From positions 19,320 through 83,319 of the forward strand of contig CAZLGW010000023.1 in assembly GCA_964559125.1 (NCBI GenBank): DNA of 64,000 bases. Direction: 5' to 3'. Both the position numbers and the translations under genes were made by a program. The notes under the pieces were generated by a model, which worked only from the letters and a program-made list of their open reading frames with translations, searched no databases and was not told the DNA's origin. The stretch comes from Ravibacter sp964559125. GTDB taxonomy: Bacteria > Bacteroidota > Bacteroidia > Cytophagales > Spirosomataceae. Positions 9,683-18,322 of the stretch are shown piece after piece (position 1 is the stretch's first letter; each line of letters begins with the position of its first letter).

Positions 9683-9716
9683 ATGGCGCGGATTATCCGC
9701 GCCATTTTTCTTTTCA
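9683..9716 (+). terminator. intrinsic terminator of plsY
   Basis: A perfect 10-bp stem ATGGCGCGGA / TCCGCGCCAT with a TTA loop is followed by TTTTCTTTTC. It lies 31 bases after the plsY stop and immediately before the dipeptidase gene, which must therefore have its own promoter or rely on read-through. Confidence 0.85.
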
Positions 9717-9732
9717 TTCAGATACCGTTTTT

Positions 9733-11100
9733 ATGTCTGTCCAAACATACATCAATGATCACAAGGCCCGTTTCCTGGAAGAGCTGGTCGAACTGCTGAA
9801 GATCCCATCGGTAAGTGCCGATTCCCGATTCAAACCTGACATGTTGCGTGCGGCGGAGTTTGTACGGGATAAAATAAAAGATGCAGGTGCCGACAGCGCT
9901 GAGATATTCCGGACACCGGGCCACCCGGTAGTTTACGGGGAAAAGATCATCGATCCTCAGGCTCCTACCGTATTGGTTTACGGACATTACGATGTGCAGC
10001 CCGCAGATCCCTATGAACTCTGGGATTCCCCACCTTTTGAGCCGGTTATCAAAAATGAGCGTATTTATGCAAGAGGAGCCTGTGACGACAAAGGGCAGTT
10101 TTATATGCATATTAAGGCCTTTGAAGCGCTGATGGCCGGTAAAAGCCTGCCGTGCAACGTCAAGTTCATGATCGAAGGGGAGGAGGAGATCGGGTCGGAC
10201 CATCTCGGGGAGTTTGTCAGGGAGAACCGGGAGCTGCTCAGGGCCGATACGATCCTTATCTCGGATACAAGCATTATAGCAAACGATGTCCCATCGATAG
10301 AGGTGGGGCTCAGAGGGCTAACCTACGTGGAAGTCGAGGTGACCGGTGCCAACCGTGACCTTCACTCCGGGGTGTACGGCGGAGCCGTCGCCAATCCCAT
10401 CAATATACTTTGCGAAATGATCGCATCTCTCAAGGATGAAAACGGGCATATCACAATACCCGGCTTCTACGACAATGTTGTGGAGCTTTCTGCCGGAGAA
10501 CGTGCTGCTATGAACGATGCGCCGTTTGACCTGGCCGGCTACAAGCAGGACCTGGGGATAGATGAGGTCGAAGGAGAAAAGGGATATACCACGATAGAGC
10601 GCGCTTCCATACGTCCTACCCTGGATGTCAACGGTATTTGGGGAGGTTATACAGGAGAAGGCGCAAAAACCGTCTTACCGTCAAAAGCATTTGCCAAGAT
10701 CTCGATGCGCCTGGTCCCAAACCAGACCGACAAGGAAATTGAGGCGCTTTTCACCACGCATTTCCGGCAGATAGCCCCTCCGTCGGTGAAGGTAAAGGTA
10801 AAGCCTCATCACGGGGGTTTACCCTATGTGACACCTACCGATTCGATAGAATACAAGGCCGCAGCCCTGGCAATGGAGGATTCTTTTGGTAAAGCCCCGA
10901 TCCCGACAAGAGGTGGGGGAAGTATTCCCATTGTCGCCCTTTTTGAAGAGGTGCTTGGCGTGAAAAGCGTACTGATGGGGTTTGGTCTGGATATAGACGG
11001 ATTGCATTCCCCCAATGAAAGCTTCGGGCTTTTTAATTTTTATAAAGGCATCGAAACGATCCCGCTTTTTTTTGAGCACTACGCCCGCTTGAAAAAGTAG
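9733..11100 (+). CDS. M20 family dipeptidase
   Basis: A 455-residue zinc metallopeptidase of family M20, close in pattern to the carnosine-dipeptidase group that cleaves dipeptides and some blocked di/tripeptides. Metal-site motifs are visible: YGHYDVQPADP at about 82-92 (His ligand and catalytic Asp), ARGACDDKGQ at about 113-122, GEEEIGSD at about 146-153 (catalytic and ligand Glu) and LISDTS near 175. The dimerisation domain begins at LTYVEVEVTGANRDLHSG, and the final His is in DGLHSPNE near 425. No signal peptide, so it is cytoplasmic. It converges on the gene at 11253 with a structured element between them. Confidence 0.92.
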   Translation: MSVQTYINDHKARFLEELVELLKIPSVSADSRFKPDMLRAAEFVRDKIKDAGADSAEIFRTPGHPVVYGEKIIDPQAPTVLVYGHYDVQPADPYELWDSPPFEPVIKNERIYARGACDDKGQFYMHIKAFEALMAGKSLPCNVKFMIEGEEEIGSDHLGEFVRENRELLRADTILISDTSIIANDVPSIEVGLRGLTYVEVEVTGANRDLHSGVYGGAVANPINILCEMIASLKDENGHITIPGFYDNVVELSAGERAAMNDAPFDLAGYKQDLGIDEVEGEKGYTTIERASIRPTLDVNGIWGGYTGEGAKTVLPSKAFAKISMRLVPNQTDKEIEALFTTHFRQIAPPSVKVKVKPHHGGLPYVTPTDSIEYKAAALAMEDSFGKAPIPTRGGGSIPIVALFEEVLGVKSVLMGFGLDIDGLHSPNESFGLFNFYKGIETIPLFFEHYARLKK

Positions 11101-11119
11101 TAGTAGGTTCCACCACAAA

Positions 11120-11252
11120 GAAAAGCTCTCCCTCGTCTCACGACGATGGGAGGGCGACTTCAGGTCTCTCTGACCTGATAAAAGATGGTCTTTTTGCCGG
11201 TCAGAGACCGGCTTTCACTCTTTCACCGTCAGGAGACGGGAAAGAGCTTTTC
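11120..11252. repeat. multi-hairpin element between converging genes
   Basis: Four hairpins follow one another: CTCCCTCGTC / GACGATGGGAG (11128-11152, one bulged T), CAGGTC-TCTCT-GACCTG (11161-11177), GCCGGTC-AGA-GACCGGC (11196-11212) and CCGTC-AGGA-GACGG (11226-11239). The outer ends are also inverted repeats of each other, about 20 bases each (11120-11139 and 11233-11252, starting GAAAAGCTCT), so the whole segment can close on itself. T-runs on both strands suit a bidirectional terminator, but the structure is far more elaborate than needed for that. Confidence 0.7.
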
Positions 11253-12176
11253 TCAGAAGCTATCGCTTTCCTGGTAAGCCTTGATCAGGGCAATTTCCCC
11301 TTCTTTCCCGGGTTTTGCATTCCCGTGTTCCATACCGACGATGAAGTCCAGGTTTTCGGCCTTGCTCCGGTCATGGATATGCTTGAATACGTTTTTATAG
11401 TTGATCTCGCCGGTAGTTGGCTCTTTACGGCCGGGTTCGTCGCCCACCTGGAAATAACCGATTTCCGACCAGGTCCAGTTGATATTCTGGATGAGACGCC
11501 CCTCGTTTTTCTGCATGTGATAGGCATCGTAGAGTATCTTGCAGGCAGGACTGTTTACAGCCCGGCAGATCTCATACGTCTGGTCGCTATAGCGCAGGAA
11601 AAGGTTCGGTGTATCGCTCAGCGGTTCCAGTACCATCACCAACCCGTGAGGCTCCAGTATTTCGGCTCCTCTCCTGAGCGCATCGATCACGTGGCCCGTC
11701 TGAATCCCCAGGGGTAAAGACCGCTCATAATCGCCGGGCACGACGGTCATCCATTTGGCGTTGACTCTTTTGGCAACCTCTACCGCACGCCTGCAGCCAT
11801 TCAGGAAGATATCTACGTGCTCTTTTTTTCCTGCCGCCAGGGTATTTGCCCCGTTTCCTCCCTTATCAACCACAAATACGCCCATTTTCATTCTCAGGCG
11901 CTCCATTTCACGTGCTATTTTTTCCTGGTCCTGGACAGACCTGCCCATCATCCCATTATCTTCAAGAGCAGTAAAGCCCTGGTCTGCCATAAACTTCAGC
12001 TGATCGATCAGGTCTTTGCCCGCACTGTTCTGGAACATCCCGAAGTGAGGGGCATAGCGAAGCTTGAAGCTGTTTTTGACTGAATGAGAGCCAAAAGCTG
12101 AACCTGCGCTGAATGCGCTGACAGAGGCTGCTCCGGCCAGCCCGATGGCTGATTTAACAAAATTTCGACGAAACAT
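11253..12176 (-). CDS. exported TIM-barrel sugar isomerase-like protein
   Basis: A 307-residue AP-endonuclease-2/hydroxypyruvate-isomerase-like TIM barrel. The N-terminus MFRRNFVKSAIGLAGAAS is a Tat signal (RRNFVK), so it is probably exported folded. Barrel motifs include WMTVVPGDYE, VMVLEPLS (Glu ligand), ILYDAYHMQ (Asp/His ligands) and FIVGMEHGNAKPG (final Glu). The pattern suits hydroxypyruvate isomerase or a sugar epimerase, but the substrate is unknown. The ATG at 12176 places the Tat motif at the N-terminus and is preferred over a TTG three codons upstream. Confidence 0.83.
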   Translation of the reverse strand: MFRRNFVKSAIGLAGAASVSAFSAGSAFGSHSVKNSFKLRYAPHFGMFQNSAGKDLIDQLKFMADQGFTALEDNGMMGRSVQDQEKIAREMERLRMKMGVFVVDKGGNGANTLAAGKKEHVDIFLNGCRRAVEVAKRVNAKWMTVVPGDYERSLPLGIQTGHVIDALRRGAEILEPHGLVMVLEPLSDTPNLFLRYSDQTYEICRAVNSPACKILYDAYHMQKNEGRLIQNINWTWSEIGYFQVGDEPGRKEPTTGEINYKNVFKHIHDRSKAENLDFIVGMEHGNAKPGKEGEIALIKAYQESDSF

Positions 12177-12252
12177 TAGCGACAATTTTAATTAGATGAC
12201 AATGGACATAAAAGACACTAAATTAGGAAATATACCAATCAGTGCCGCACAA

Positions 12253-12996
12253 TCACATCCATTGGCTCAGATAGCGGTTGAAATCGTCTTTGTACTGCTC
12301 GCTTACGGGAATGCTTTCACTCCCGATGGTTATGCTGGTTTTGGAAACCGCGCTTATTTTAGACAGGTTGACTATAAATGACCGGTGAACGCGCATGAAT
12401 CCTTTGCCGGCCAGCTTTTCTTCCAGCGATTTGAGACTGGTTAACGACAGCAACGGCCTCGAGCTGCTCTCCAGGTGCACCTTTACATAATCTTTAAGTC
12501 CTTCTATATAGAGTATATCCTCGAATACGACTCTCACCATCTGGTATTCAACTTTCAGGAAAAGATGATTATCCTTCGGCGCGGATACCAGTTGCTGTAC
12601 CGATTGCTCCTCAGCACGTCTTACAAGATCGAAATGCTGCCTGGCTTTGGTCGCTGCCCTTAAAAATTCTTCGTAGTTGAAGGGTTTGAGGAGGTAATCC
12701 AGGGCGTCGACTTTATACCCTTCGTGTGCAAACTGGTTGAAGGCTGTCGTGAAGATAATCCTGGGCGCCTTTTCAGGAACCTTATCCAGGATCCGGGCCA
12801 ACTCGAGGCCGGTAAGATCAGGCATCTGTATATCCAGGAAAGCAAGCTCTATGCTGTCATTCTGGATCGCCTGCAGTGCATCTATGCCGTTCGAGAAACT
12901 GCCTTTCAGTGAAAGGAAAGGCGTTTTTTCAATAAACGTACATACCAATCCCAGTGCGAGCGGTTCGTCATCGACGGCTATGCAGTTCAGTTTCAA
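12253..12996 (-). CDS. LytTR-type response regulator
   Basis: A 247-residue two-component regulator. The receiver domain (about 1-120) has the acidic pair D9-D10, the phosphoacceptor D55 in FLDIQMPDLTG, and the KPF switch lysine in YLLKPFNYEEF. The LytTR DNA-binding domain (about 140-245) shows ILYIEGLKDYVKVHL and GFMRVHRSFIVNLSKI. It starts with TTG overlapping the TGA of the kinase gene, so translation is coupled to the kinase. Likely target: the divergent barrel gene at 14391 (inference from position). Confidence 0.93.
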   Translation of the reverse strand: MKLNCIAVDDEPLALGLVCTFIEKTPFLSLKGSFSNGIDALQAIQNDSIELAFLDIQMPDLTGLELARILDKVPEKAPRIIFTTAFNQFAHEGYKVDALDYLLKPFNYEEFLRAATKARQHFDLVRRAEEQSVQQLVSAPKDNHLFLKVEYQMVRVVFEDILYIEGLKDYVKVHLESSSRPLLSLTSLKSLEEKLAGKGFMRVHRSFIVNLSKISAVSKTSITIGSESIPVSEQYKDDFNRYLSQWM

Positions 12997-14078
12997 CTTA
13001 CTTTCAGTTTAAGATTGACAGTGAATCTTCTTTCCGCTGCGTTTTCTTCTACTTTCAGGTCATAGCTGTCGGGGTAAAGGATATCAAGCCTGCGCCTGGT
13101 ATTGGTCAACCCGATGCCGTTGCTCTCGTCGAGGCCGGGTTTCTTGTCCGAAAACAGTGTATTATTCACGTAAAGATGGATGTCGCCCTCCCGCTGCCTG
13201 ATATCGATCTGTATGCGGCTGGCTTCCGTGGCACTGGTTCCGTGCTTGAAGGCATTTTCGACAAACGGGAGGAAAAGCATGGGCGCTACCGGGACATCCG
13301 ATATCGGGGTAGAGACATTGAAGTCAAGATCGACCTTATCCGTAAGCCGGAGTTTCATCAATTCAACGTAATCTTCCAGGAAAGCGACTTCCTGCCTCAG
13401 CATAACCTTATCCTGCAGGGTATCATATAAAACATACCGCATCATCCTCGACAGCTTGTGTACGGCCGCCCCCGCTTTCTCATTGTCGATCTGCGTAAGT
13501 GCATAAATATTGTTGAGCGTATTAAAGAAAAAATGAGGATTTATCTGGGCTTTCAGAAAAGAAAGCTCGGACTCAAGCTTCTGGTTCTCAAGCTCTTCTC
13601 TCGCTCTCACATTATTCTGCCAGCTCCGGATCGTTTCTGTAATCGTACTTACTCCCAGGATGATCAGGGTGATCAGCAGCGAGAAATAATCCACGATTTC
13701 CTCCCGCTTCATAACGCCACCCTCTCTCGCGGCGCGAAAAGCCCTGTTCATCAGCTCACGCAGTTGCAACCTGATCTCGATCTGTTCGACCAGGAAGGAG
13801 ATGGTAAAAGCCAGGGCAAGGTTGACAATGATAAAAAGGGGGATCTTATTCCGGTTCAGTAAATTGGGAACCAGTACTTTAGCATTGGTATAAAATAAAA
13901 AGACCAGCAGGAGGAAGAGGAGGGCTTGTTTGTACCAGAATTCCGCCGGGATATCAATCCTCCAGCTAAGAGGCTGCCATAGTAGCAGGAACGTGCCCAG
14001 CAGGGCCCACATCAGTATGTGAGCAAAAACATTCCCGTAATTATGGCTCAGAGACGGCTTCATATCTATAACATTCAC
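12993..14078 (-). CDS. LytS/YehU-type sensor histidine kinase
   Basis: A 361-residue membrane kinase. Four hydrophobic segments fill about residues 15-150, with no large periplasmic sensor domain. The His_kinase domain has FLKAQINPHFFFNTLNNIY around 195 (phosphorylated His), then an ATPase domain with PFVENAFKHG and a G box GIGLTNTRRRL. This pairing with a LytTR regulator is the standard Bacteroidota module, usually sensing membrane or small-molecule cues. The signal is unknown. It diverges from the TonB-receptor-like gene across a 312-base intergenic region. Confidence 0.93.
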   Translation of the reverse strand: MNVIDMKPSLSHNYGNVFAHILMWALLGTFLLLWQPLSWRIDIPAEFWYKQALLFLLLVFLFYTNAKVLVPNLLNRNKIPLFIIVNLALAFTISFLVEQIEIRLQLRELMNRAFRAAREGGVMKREEIVDYFSLLITLIILGVSTITETIRSWQNNVRAREELENQKLESELSFLKAQINPHFFFNTLNNIYALTQIDNEKAGAAVHKLSRMMRYVLYDTLQDKVMLRQEVAFLEDYVELMKLRLTDKVDLDFNVSTPISDVPVAPMLFLPFVENAFKHGTSATEASRIQIDIRQREGDIHLYVNNTLFSDKKPGLDESNGIGLTNTRRRLDILYPDSYDLKVEENAAERRFTVNLKLKVS

Positions 14079-14257
14079 AATATCGTCCTTAAATCTAATA
14101 TTTTAGGGAACGGCAAGGGGCATTTAATAGATTCAGGGGGGATGTTTATAGATCAGACGTGTATTTTAAACGATGAACATACGTTTCTTTCGCCCGGAAG
14201 TAAATATCGGTTAAAACCGGGAGATCATCGATTAGCTGTCAGTGACAGTCTATTGTG

Positions 14258-14289
14258 TTTGGTATAATCACGAATTGCATTCAAATTTG
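14258..14289 (+). promoter_or_regulatory. candidate Bacteroidota promoter for the barrel gene
   Basis: TTTG at 14258-14261 and CAAATTTG at 14282-14289 (one mismatch to TAnnTTTG) are 20 bases apart, close to normal -33/-7 spacing. It lies about 100 bases before the ATG at 14391 in the 312-base gap (14079-14390) that holds no other gene and is a good place for a LytTR operator. Confidence 0.4.
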
Positions 14290-14390
14290 TACCGTTAGCC
14301 AGTGAAATAGTTCTGACCACACAATTGCCTGTTTTTTCTACAGGGAATATCCTTTTAAAAGCTTTATCTATTTGCCAGGAAAATAATTAT

Positions 14391-16973
14391 ATGAAATCTA
14401 CAAAATCAAGTATCAGCCTGCTGATCACGCTACTCATTCTGGGAATACAATCTGTTGCACAGCCGCCCGGAGGAGGCCGGTCGGGAGGAGGAGGCCGCCC
14501 TGGGGGTGGTGGCGACTGGGGAGGCAACAGGGCCAGGCCACAGCAGCAATCATCGGGTATCCCGGGTACGCTCGAATCGACAACGCCTAAAGGAAACGGT
14601 AAAATCGTGGGAATTGTGAGGGATTCTTCCAATCATTCAGCGGTTGAATTTGCTGCTATTTCTCTTATCGATATCAAAACCAATAACCCCATAGACGGTA
14701 CGACGACAGATGAAAAAGGGAAATTTACCCTGACAAAAGTCGCGGAGGGTGAGTTCAAGCTCCTGATCTCTTTCATAGGATATAATACTAAGGAGATTCC
14801 AGGTATTAAAATTGATAAAAAGGCGGAGGTTAACCTGGGAACCATCGATCTGGGAAGCAATATTGTTCAGTTGGATGAGGTTCAGGTTGTCGGGATGGCG
14901 GCGCTGGTAGAGGAAAAAGTAGACAGGCTGGTTTACAACGCGGAGAAAGATCTTAGTACACGTGGAGGAGATGCAGCCGATGTGATGCGGAACGTACCGA
15001 TGCTGACTGTTGACCTGGAGGGCAACGTTTCGCTGAGAGGGAGCTCCAACGTGAAGGTGCTGATCAACAACAAGCCTTCGACTATTATTGCAGCGAGTAT
15101 TGCCGACGCGCTGAAGCAGATCCCGGCTGACCTGATCAAATCGGTCGAAGTGATTACCTCTCCCTCGGCCCGTTACGACGCGGAAGGTACTGCGGGTATT
15201 ATCAATATCATTACAAAAAGAAGCAAGATTCAGGGGGGGACAATTGATTTTAACACAGGTGTTGGGAACCGGGGGGCCAATATGGGGCTTCGCGGAAACT
15301 ACCGCAGCGGAAAACTGGGGGTGAACCTCGGTTCGTTCGGACGCTGGAATTATAACATCCCGTTCGAGTCTGCGAATGACCAGCTTTTCACAAACGGCAA
15401 CAGGGTCAGTCAGCAATCGGAAGGGAAAAATAGAATGCTGTTTGGGCATCTTAACCTGGGTATGGATTATGACCTCGATGAAAACACCTACCTGGCAGCA
15501 GGTGTAAGGTATGGAGCGAGGAACTTCTGGAACAACCAGACATTGACAACCATGCGAACCCTCGCCGGCGTCCAGGATAATACGCAGCGCCAGGTGAGGG
15601 GTAATGACCTGTCGGGTACCTGGGATTTAAACATCGACTATTTCAAGAGCCTGAAAAAGCCGTCGGAAGAACTCAGCCTGATGGCGTTGTTCAGCCGGAA
15701 CAACAGATCAAATGATTTCTTGGCCAAGGTCTATTCTTCTTCAGGGATCTCTAGCGACTGGACCTATTTCAGTGACGATTTTAACAACAACAACAGCTTT
15801 AACCAGGAGTCGACGCTGCAAGCTGATTACCAGACATCGTTTGGCAAGAATCAATTATTTGAAGTAGGAGGAAAGGGAATTTTCCGGCAGGTAAACAGCG
15901 ATATAGAATACGGCGGATTGAGCGCTTCCCGGCCGAACAATAACCTTGACTACGACCAGAATGTAGCGGCAGGATACCTTTCTTACACATTTTCTACCAA
16001 AGACAAATGGTCGTTCAAAGCCGGTACGAGGTATGAATACACCAGTATTAATGCCCGACAGGACGAAGGCGGTGTGTTGAATATCCCTTCCTACGGGAAT
16101 CTGGTCCCCAGCCTGAACGTTTCCAAAACATTCGGTAAAAAGCAAGGCCAAACGATCAAAGCATCGTATAACCGTCGCTTGCAGAGACCCGGAATCCAGT
16201 TTTTAAACCCCAACGTAAACACTTCCAACCCTCAGAATATTACGGTTGGGAATCCGAACCTCGATCCCGAGCTTACCGATCAGGTTGAGGTAGGAACCGG
16301 TTTCTTTAAGAATTCGCTTTATGTAAACGTTACCGCGTTTGCCCGGTTTACCAATAATTCGATAGAAAGCATCAGGCGGCCACTGGAAGACGGCGTGATT
16401 GAAACCAGCTACGGGAATATTGGTGAAAAACGCAACTACGGTCTGAACCTTTACGGAAGTATCACGTTTTTTAAGATCTGGCAGGTTAGCGGTGGGGTCG
16501 ACGGATACTATGCAAGCCTGAATAACAATTCCGGGGATGTAAACACCAATAGCAGTAACAGCGGATATGTATTCAGCGGGCGGTTCCGTACCGGACTTAA
16601 TCTCAAAAACGGATGGGGCTTCCAGGGCGGGGGATTCATGAGGGGTAAGGAAGTGCAGCTGCAGGGAACTCAAATGGGCTTCCGGATGTATGACATGGGC
16701 GTGAAAAAGGATTTCAAAAATAAGCGGGGTTCTATCGGGTTAGGAATGGAGAACTTCCTGGCGCCCAGATTCAACATGAGGACGGTTATGGAAACCCCCG
16801 CATTTACACAGGTCAACAACAATTTTATGTATAACAGAGGTATGCGCCTCAATTTCTCCTACAAGCTCGGTAAAATGGAATTCGTAGAGCAGAAGAGAAA
16901 GAGAGGGAAATCGATCAGCAACGACGACCAGAAATCAGGATCGGCCGGAGCAGTCGACGGCGGAAGCAAGTAA
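14391..16973 (+). CDS. TonB-dependent receptor-like outer-membrane beta-barrel protein
   Basis: An 860-residue outer-membrane protein. A signal peptide (SISLLITLLILGIQSVAQ) is followed by a striking Gly/Pro/Arg-rich stretch (PPGGGRSGGGGRPGGGG). A carboxypeptidase-regulatory-like domain comes next (about 65-150; GKIVGIVRDSSNHSAVEF), then a plug (MRNVPMLTVDLEGNVSLRG ... EVITSPSARYDAEG) and an OMP_b-brl_3-type barrel to the C-terminus. After the last strand there is a basic tail (KRKRGKSISNDD). No TonB box is obvious. Start 14391 gives a clean signal peptide; an upstream in-frame start at 14325 would add 22 non-signal residues. Its divergence from the LytTR/LytS pair suggests regulation by them. 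Ligand unknown. Confidence 0.87.
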   Translation: MKSTKSSISLLITLLILGIQSVAQPPGGGRSGGGGRPGGGGDWGGNRARPQQQSSGIPGTLESTTPKGNGKIVGIVRDSSNHSAVEFAAISLIDIKTNNPIDGTTTDEKGKFTLTKVAEGEFKLLISFIGYNTKEIPGIKIDKKAEVNLGTIDLGSNIVQLDEVQVVGMAALVEEKVDRLVYNAEKDLSTRGGDAADVMRNVPMLTVDLEGNVSLRGSSNVKVLINNKPSTIIAASIADALKQIPADLIKSVEVITSPSARYDAEGTAGIINIITKRSKIQGGTIDFNTGVGNRGANMGLRGNYRSGKLGVNLGSFGRWNYNIPFESANDQLFTNGNRVSQQSEGKNRMLFGHLNLGMDYDLDENTYLAAGVRYGARNFWNNQTLTTMRTLAGVQDNTQRQVRGNDLSGTWDLNIDYFKSLKKPSEELSLMALFSRNNRSNDFLAKVYSSSGISSDWTYFSDDFNNNNSFNQESTLQADYQTSFGKNQLFEVGGKGIFRQVNSDIEYGGLSASRPNNNLDYDQNVAAGYLSYTFSTKDKWSFKAGTRYEYTSINARQDEGGVLNIPSYGNLVPSLNVSKTFGKKQGQTIKASYNRRLQRPGIQFLNPNVNTSNPQNITVGNPNLDPELTDQVEVGTGFFKNSLYVNVTAFARFTNNSIESIRRPLEDGVIETSYGNIGEKRNYGLNLYGSITFFKIWQVSGGVDGYYASLNNNSGDVNTNSSNSGYVFSGRFRTGLNLKNGWGFQGGGFMRGKEVQLQGTQMGFRMYDMGVKKDFKNKRGSIGLGMENFLAPRFNMRTVMETPAFTQVNNNFMYNRGMRLNFSYKLGKMEFVEQKRKRGKSISNDDQKSGSAGAVDGGSK

Positions 16974-17009
16974 TACTGACAAGAACTTAAATAGGATGAG
17001 TTGTTCATA

Positions 17010-17040
17010 AAAGCTCTCTGCGCTTGCGGAGAGTTTTTAT
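17010..17040 (+). terminator. bidirectional intrinsic terminator
   Basis: CTCTCTGC-GCTT-GCGGAGAG (8 bp, one T-G pair) followed by TTTTTATTTATTT. It lies 40 bases past the barrel gene. The A-run on the 5' side would also serve the converging gene that ends at 17050. Confidence 0.85.
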
Positions 17041-17049
17041 TTATTTAGG

Positions 17050-17904
17050 CTATTCGGCGGCAATCTTGTTGAAATATTCCAAGCCTTCCCTTACGTCGGG
17101 GAGATTATGAAACCAGTTTGCTTCCTGTTCAATATAAACATAGCCGTCGAAGTTCTGCCTTTTCAGCTCAGAAGCAATCCCTTTGAAATCAAGCACTCCC
17201 TTGCCGATCACCACATATTCCGGGTTCATTTCGCCTGCAACCGACACATCTTTGAGATGGACGCTGATGAGGTTGTTTTCCAGCGATTTCAGGCACTCAA
17301 CCGGGTCGAGGCCGCTGCGGGTCCAGTGGCCTACGTCACCACAGGCGCCTATGAAAGGACGTCCTTCCGCAGCTTTCAGTACACTGTCGGGATGCCAGTA
17401 GTAGCTCTGGCCTATGGCGTGCTGATGAATGGCGGTTTTTATCCCGTAAGCCTTGCCCAGGCTATCCAGCAGATCCCACTCGTCTGCCCGGGGCTCACTG
17501 ACAAAAAATTCGAGGCCAACCTTCTTTCCCATTTCGAAATAGTGCTTCCATTGCTCGGGAGTTTTGGCGTCGCCGACATAGATAGAGCGCATGGAAAGGC
17601 CCTGGTCACTAATCATTTTTTTCAGCTTTTCTATTTCCTCCTCATCAAGCTGCAGCAGGGTTTTGTCTGCAAATTCGCTGCCGAGTTTATGGAAGGAGAA
17701 TCCCTCTACATATTTCAGGCCTGCCGAATCTGCTTTTTGTAAGGTCTGGGGAAAAGGAAATTTGTTAAACGAATACAGGGCAACCCCGGTTTTCCATTGG
17801 GCATCGGGCTGCCCGGTATCCTGTGTTTTCTGCTCCGATGAGCCGCAGGAAAGAAGCGTTCCGGCAAAGAAGCCGGCAATGACAATACGAAGGTAAATTT
17901 TCAT
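17050..17904 (-). CDS. TIM-barrel sugar isomerase/epimerase lipoprotein
   Basis: A 284-residue exported TIM-barrel of the sugar phosphate isomerase/epimerase type. The signal peptide ends in a lipobox (FFAGTLLSCGSSEQK, lipidated Cys about residue 20), so it is attached to the outer or inner membrane facing the periplasm. Barrel motifs include LKYVEGFSFHKLG near the start, GIKTAIHQHAIG, IGACGDVGHWTRSG (Asp/His ligands), SVHLKDV and DGYVYIEQEANW (Glu). The substrate is unknown. It is a single-gene unit with a terminator shared with the converging barrel gene. Confidence 0.87.
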   Translation of the reverse strand: MKIYLRIVIAGFFAGTLLSCGSSEQKTQDTGQPDAQWKTGVALYSFNKFPFPQTLQKADSAGLKYVEGFSFHKLGSEFADKTLLQLDEEEIEKLKKMISDQGLSMRSIYVGDAKTPEQWKHYFEMGKKVGLEFFVSEPRADEWDLLDSLGKAYGIKTAIHQHAIGQSYYWHPDSVLKAAEGRPFIGACGDVGHWTRSGLDPVECLKSLENNLISVHLKDVSVAGEMNPEYVVIGKGVLDFKGIASELKRQNFDGYVYIEQEANWFHNLPDVREGLEYFNKIAAE

Positions 17905-18070
17905 AGGTTCGGTAAAAGATGATTTAAGGGATAATGATTCAGAGTTTTCCTAATAGTAAAAGAACCGGAAAAAATCCCTAAATACCGAAACTTCAAACAT
18001 TTATCCAAGCAGAATGCTGCGACCCCGGGAAGAAGTCGCGGATACACGGATGTGTAATTAATTTACATGG

Positions 18071-18104
18071 TTTGGAAATATTCAGAATAGAAGCTGTAAT
18101 TTTG
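18071..18104 (+). promoter_or_regulatory. promoter of the small Cys-rich protein gene
   Basis: TTTG (18071-18074), then 22 bases, then a perfect -7 box TAATTTTG (18097-18104). The predicted start of transcription near 18111 supports translation from the ATG at 18133 rather than the one at 18106. Confidence 0.55.
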
Positions 18105-18132
18105 AATGTTTTTAAATTTCTCCCCCGGCACC

Positions 18133-18288
18133 ATGCAAGATTCTGCCTTGGATTTTGACCTCACGGGTTTTCCTGACGCAAGCGACTGGATCAGGTCGAT
18201 TGCGGACTGTGAAGGCTGCCTTTTGAAAAAGTGCTGCAAAGCTTACAAGAAAAAAGGCAAGCGCTGCAAAAAATGCCCCAAAAAATAG
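18133..18288 (+). CDS. small Cys/Lys-rich conserved protein
   Basis: A 51-residue protein, acidic in its first half (QDSALDFDLTGFPDASDW) and strongly basic with six cysteines in the second half: ADCEGCLLKKCCKAYKKK followed by GKRCKKCPKK. The CxxC-x4-CC-x8-CxxC spacing could hold a zinc ion or Fe-S cluster. I recall similar short proteins in other Bacteroidota but know of no function. It is isolated, with its own well-formed promoter. The start at 18133 is chosen because the ATG at 18106 would lie upstream of the predicted transcript. Confidence 0.65.
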   Translation: MQDSALDFDLTGFPDASDWIRSIADCEGCLLKKCCKAYKKKGKRCKKCPKK

Positions 18289-18322
18289 GCAGAAGAGGGG
18301 CTTTCGCAGGATTGACAGACTG

